A stretch of DNA of 49,584 nucleotides. Origin: Streptomyces sp. ADI96-02. GTDB taxonomy: Bacteria > Actinomycetota > Actinomycetes > Streptomycetales > Streptomycetaceae. Positions 49,211-49,584 of the stretch are shown one piece after another. Made by a program: the position numbers and the translations under genes. Position 1 is the first letter of the stretch. The number at the start of each line of letters is the position of its first letter. Below the pieces are notes generated by a model. The model was not told the origin of the DNA, did no database searches, and worked only from the letters and a program-made list of their open reading frames with translations. The stretch covers positions 2,955,471 through 3,005,054 of the forward strand of contig NZ_ML123034.1 in the NCBI RefSeq assembly GCF_003846185.1, read 5' to 3'.

Positions 49211-49584
49211 GTGGCGACAGGGCGCACCGATCCCGAGCGGCGGGACCGGATCATCGACGCGGCACTCGACCTCATCGTCGACGAAGGCGTCGCGGGCATG
49301 TCTCACCGGAAGGTCGCGGCCCGCGCGGGAGTCCCGCTCGGCTCCATGACGTACCACTTCGCCGGCATGGACGACCTGCTCCAGGAGGCGTTCACCCGGT
49401 TCTCCAACACGATCATCGCCGTCTTCGAGGATCGCCTCGGCGCGGCCACCACGCCCGACGAGGCCCGCACGGCGGTGGCCGACCTCGTCCACCACCTCTC
49501 CGGCGGCAACCAGCGCGAACTGATCCTCACCCACGAGCTGTACACCCTGGCCGCCCGGAAACCGGCCTACCGGGAACTGACCCG
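49211..49584 (+). CDS. TetR-family transcription regulator (3' end outside window)
   Basis: The first 124 residues of a TetR repressor: RRDRIIDAALDLIVDEGVAGMSHRKVAARAGVPLGSMTYHFAGMDDLLQEAF is the canonical winged-less HTH domain. GTG 49211 follows GGAGG by 7 nt. The ligand domain is cut by the window edge, so target and inducer cannot be read. Confidence 0.9.
   Translation, partial: MATGRTDPERRDRIIDAALDLIVDEGVAGMSHRKVAARAGVPLGSMTYHFAGMDDLLQEAFTRFSNTIIAVFEDRLGAATTPDEARTAVADLVHHLSGGNQRELILTHELYTLAARKPAYRELT

Overview
The window is a high-GC actinobacterial chromosome segment, almost certainly from Streptomyces. The evidence is the GC-rich third codon positions, the frequent GTG starts and ATGA overlaps, a WblA-type WhiB protein, and a gene order that matches the acsA-crp-wblA-asd/ask-recR region of Streptomyces coelicolor (recalled from memory, no search was possible). 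It looks like core chromosome: I see no insertion sequence, prophage or CRISPR array. One tRNA-Pro(CGG) is present.

Left part (1-23.2 kb): a SulP transporter fused to a beta-carbonic anhydrase, acetyl-CoA synthetase, a NhaA antiporter, a holin-like protein, an epoxide-hydrolase-like enzyme, a MarP-type periplasmic protease, a CoA pyrophosphatase-type NUDIX protein, endonuclease III, Crp, an MBL-fold hydrolase, a second NUDIX protein, RidA, DUF4177, two ArsA-type ATPases, WblA, a class A penicillin-binding protein, a YqeY protein and a metallophosphoesterase. From acs to the metallophosphoesterase this order follows the Mycobacterium tuberculosis acs-ephE-marP-nth-crp-whiB4-ponA2 block very closely, so it is an old conserved neighbourhood joining envelope synthesis, pH and acid defence, redox sensing and cAMP control.

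Middle part (23.2-32.4 kb): a Pr6Pr membrane protein, tRNA-Pro with a strong terminator, a divergent ArsR regulator/quinone oxidoreductase pair with mirror-image start regions, a small molybdopterin-oxidoreductase-like protein, a secreted SGNH esterase, a methyltransferase, an S9 peptidase and SURF1. This section is the most mosaic.

Right part (32.4-49.6 kb): a SigE-family sigma factor coupled to a membrane protein, a lysC-asd operon with a divergent Asd active site, a zinc-finger HTH protein, a ybaB-recR-DUF5063 operon, a SLATT protein beside a conserved unknown, a GntR regulator with a class III aminotransferase, a DJ-1/MarR pair with a double palindromic operator, a Ser/Thr kinase, an integral membrane protein and a truncated TetR regulator.

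Three themes recur. At least twelve genes have a -10-like hexamer placed exactly 6-7 nt before the start codon and no Shine-Dalgarno, which suggests leaderless mRNAs, including three divergent leaderless pairs. Several operator-like palindromes are legible (DasR-like before acs, Crp-like before crp, two MarR-type sites before the DJ-1 gene, and an unassigned CCAATTGG pair). Low-complexity tandem repeats are abundant in spacers and also intrude into proteins such as Asd, SulP, ArsA2 and the sigma-linked membrane protein.
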